Shown here: positions 18,901 to 20,226 of the stretch, piece after piece
Position numbering within the stretch: the first letter of the stretch is position 1
Layout: each line of letters begins with the position of its first letter
NCBI GenBank assembly: GCA_025201805.1
Contig: MU619355.1
Location: 9,287-29,512, forward strand
Direction of reading: 5' to 3'
DNA length: 20,226 nt
Origin: Parasitella parasitica
Lineage: Eukaryota; Mucoromycota; Mucoromycetes; Mucorales; Mucoraceae
The notes under the pieces: generated by a model
The model's database searches: none
What the model saw: only the letters and a program-made list of their open reading frames with translations
What the model was told of the DNA's origin: nothing
Made by a program: the position numbers and the translations under genes

Positions 18901-20011
18901 GTTGAAGAAATTTTGCGAGAATTCCGAACAGTTGAAAGCGAATACGAAAAGGTGCGTGCTGAACGTGTGGCCATCTTTAGAAAATGCAAACTAGAAGGCA
19001 TCAATCTACCGTTAACCCGCGGCTCAATGGACGATATCATTATTGAAGATAGCACTCAAATAAGCGGCCATCAGAACGAGAACGACTCGGTATCAGACGC
19101 CTCTTCAATGACGGATAGTGTCAGCACCAACACCAGCGTCAACAACAGTGCAAGCACTGATATGGATTTGGATGTGCCTATATCTCAAATGTCCATTCAA
19201 TCAACCGATTGGGAAGTTGAAGTCGATTTCTCTTCAGTCGGAGCCTCTCAACGCCGAGACAGCAGCCAAAAATTAGATCTTGAATTCCAGGATCAAATAA
19301 AGAAATACAGCGACGAAATTGACCAAATGGCACCTAATTTGAAGGCAGTTTCAAGATTAGAAGGCGTCCAAGAAAGACTGAAGGTGGTCGAAGAAGAATT
19401 CAGCGCTGCAAGAGCCGCTGCTAAGGAGGCTAAAGAAGCATTCAACATTGTCAAGCAAAAGAGATACTCCAAATTCATTGATGCATTTAGCCATATCAGC
19501 GAAAAGATTGATACAGTGTACAAAGATCTCACCAAGAGTCCAACACACACACTAGGCGGCACAGCTTATTTGACTTCAGAGGACGAAGATGAACCCTACC
19601 TTGGAGGCATCCAATACCACGCCTTACCACCTATGAAGCAATTTAGAGACATGGAACAGCTGTCTGGCGGAGAAAAGAGTGTGGCCGCATTGGCACTACT
19701 GTTTGCTATCCATAGCTTCAAACCTTCGCCTTTCTTTGTATTGGATGAGGTTGATGCCGCACTTGACAATACCAATGTCAGCACTGTTGCCAGTTACATC
19801 CGTCGTCATGCAACGCCTGATTTCCAGTTTATTGTAATTTCGCTCAAACACACTCTTTATGAGAAGGCCGAAAGTTTGGTTGGTATTTATCGGGATCAAG
19901 ATATCAATTCCAGCAGAACAATGACCTTGATGGTAAATAAACTAACGCCCTACTATCAGACATTCGTTACTAACATACTAATCTTCTTAGTTGGAACAAT
20001 ATCAAAACTAA
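15917..20011 (+). CDS. SMC1: Cohesin subunit SMC1, 6 exons
   Basis: Exons 15917-16025, 16106-17932, 17986-18087, 18148-18287, 18349-19932 and 19991-20011 join in frame to 1260 aa, within the usual SMC1 length. The N-terminal ATPase half has Walker A GPNGSGKS (32-39, split by intron 1) and the Q-loop [10 protein letters not shown] (Gln148). Long coiled coils flank a hinge that begins near YPNVHGKL (residue 520) and ends near GLMTGGQSG. The C-terminal half has the ABC signature LSGGEK (1164-1169) and Walker [11 protein letters not shown] (Asp1192, Glu1193), so the ATPase looks intact. It pairs with SMC3 in the cohesin ring and mediates sister-chromatid cohesion and loop formation in the nucleus. 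The start [17 protein letters not shown] is typical; the open frame extends upstream without homology. A Ser/Asp/Asn-rich stretch at about 960-1031 is longer than in human SMC1A. The last exon encodes only LEQYQN; its intron has TACTAAT before the acceptor. Introns are 53-80 nt. Confidence 0.97.
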
Positions 20012-20034
20012 ATTTGTATTTTTCTCCTATATGT

Positions 20035-20040
20035 AATAAA
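20035..20040 (+). terminator. Polyadenylation signal of SMC1
   Basis: AATAAA begins 24 bp after the inferred TAA stop at 20009-20011. Confidence 0.55.
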
Positions 20041-20162
20041 AGGGATGTCTTAAGTCTTGAAAGTTATTGTAAATCACATAAGAGTGGGGGCCCTTCTGCT
20101 TCTCCCTGACCTGTCCCTTTCTTTTTTTTGTTGTCTTTTGAGCTCCCCCTTTTTTTTTTGCG

Positions 20163-20179
20163 AACGTTTTTTAAACGTT
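20163..20179. repeat. Inverted repeat in T-rich sequence beyond SMC1
   Basis: AACGTTT-TTT-AAACGTT forms a perfect 7-bp stem with a three-T loop, set among runs of 8-13 T. The role is unknown; it lies in the SMC1 downstream spacer at the window end. Confidence 0.6.
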
Positions 20180-20226
20180 TTTTTTTTTTTCGAGTGTTTT
20201 TTTTCCAGACCTCGTCTTTCTTTTTT

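Noticed and set aside
1-20226. CRISPR arrays, rRNA, or intact transposon genes
   Set aside because: No regularly spaced repeats, rRNA-like sequence, transposase, integrase or reverse-transcriptase motifs were found; the window is eukaryotic nuclear DNA.

Overview
This 20.2 kb window is nuclear DNA of an early-diverging filamentous fungus, most likely Mucoromycota (Mucorales-like). The reasons are short spliceosomal introns (51-80 nt) with GTAAGT-type donors and TACTAAC-like branch sites, AT-rich gene-poor spacers with very long poly(T) tracts, and fungal-type versions of conserved eukaryotic proteins. The genus cannot be named from the sequence alone.

Layout. At 21-451 (+) lies a decayed coding sequence. 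At 3384-693 (-) is an eight-exon gene for a DDHD-domain phospholipase A1 (760 aa), and at 4654-3928 (-) a three-exon gene for NF-YA/HAP2, the sequence-specific subunit of the CCAAT-binding factor. From about 4.7 to 7.1 kb there is no intact gene: there is a frameshifted relic, a coiled-coil exon-like piece, a CCT repeat and a 49-T tract between near-identical 14-bp repeats. At 7178-7981 (+) is a Ser/Thr/Asn-rich unknown protein (267 aa). From 8.0 to 10.8 kb the window is essentially gene-free.

The right half is a co-oriented cluster on the plus strand: a three-exon gene for a single-pass membrane protein with a glycosylation-rich N-terminal half and a C-terminal pseudokinase (10818-13627, 893 aa), then ZPR1 (14078-15568, 455 aa) and the cohesin subunit SMC1 (15917-20011, 1260 aa).

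The genes do not form a pathway. ZPR1 and SMC1 are housekeeping genes, and the SMC1 upstream region carries CCAAT and GC-rich MluI-box-like motifs suggestive of cell-cycle and NF-Y control. The NF-YA gene has two CCAAT boxes 32 bp apart just upstream of its own start codon. The most unusual object is the receptor-like pseudokinase, because fungi generally lack receptor kinases of this architecture. All exon models were derived by hand from splice signals and reading-frame continuity, and no database search was possible.
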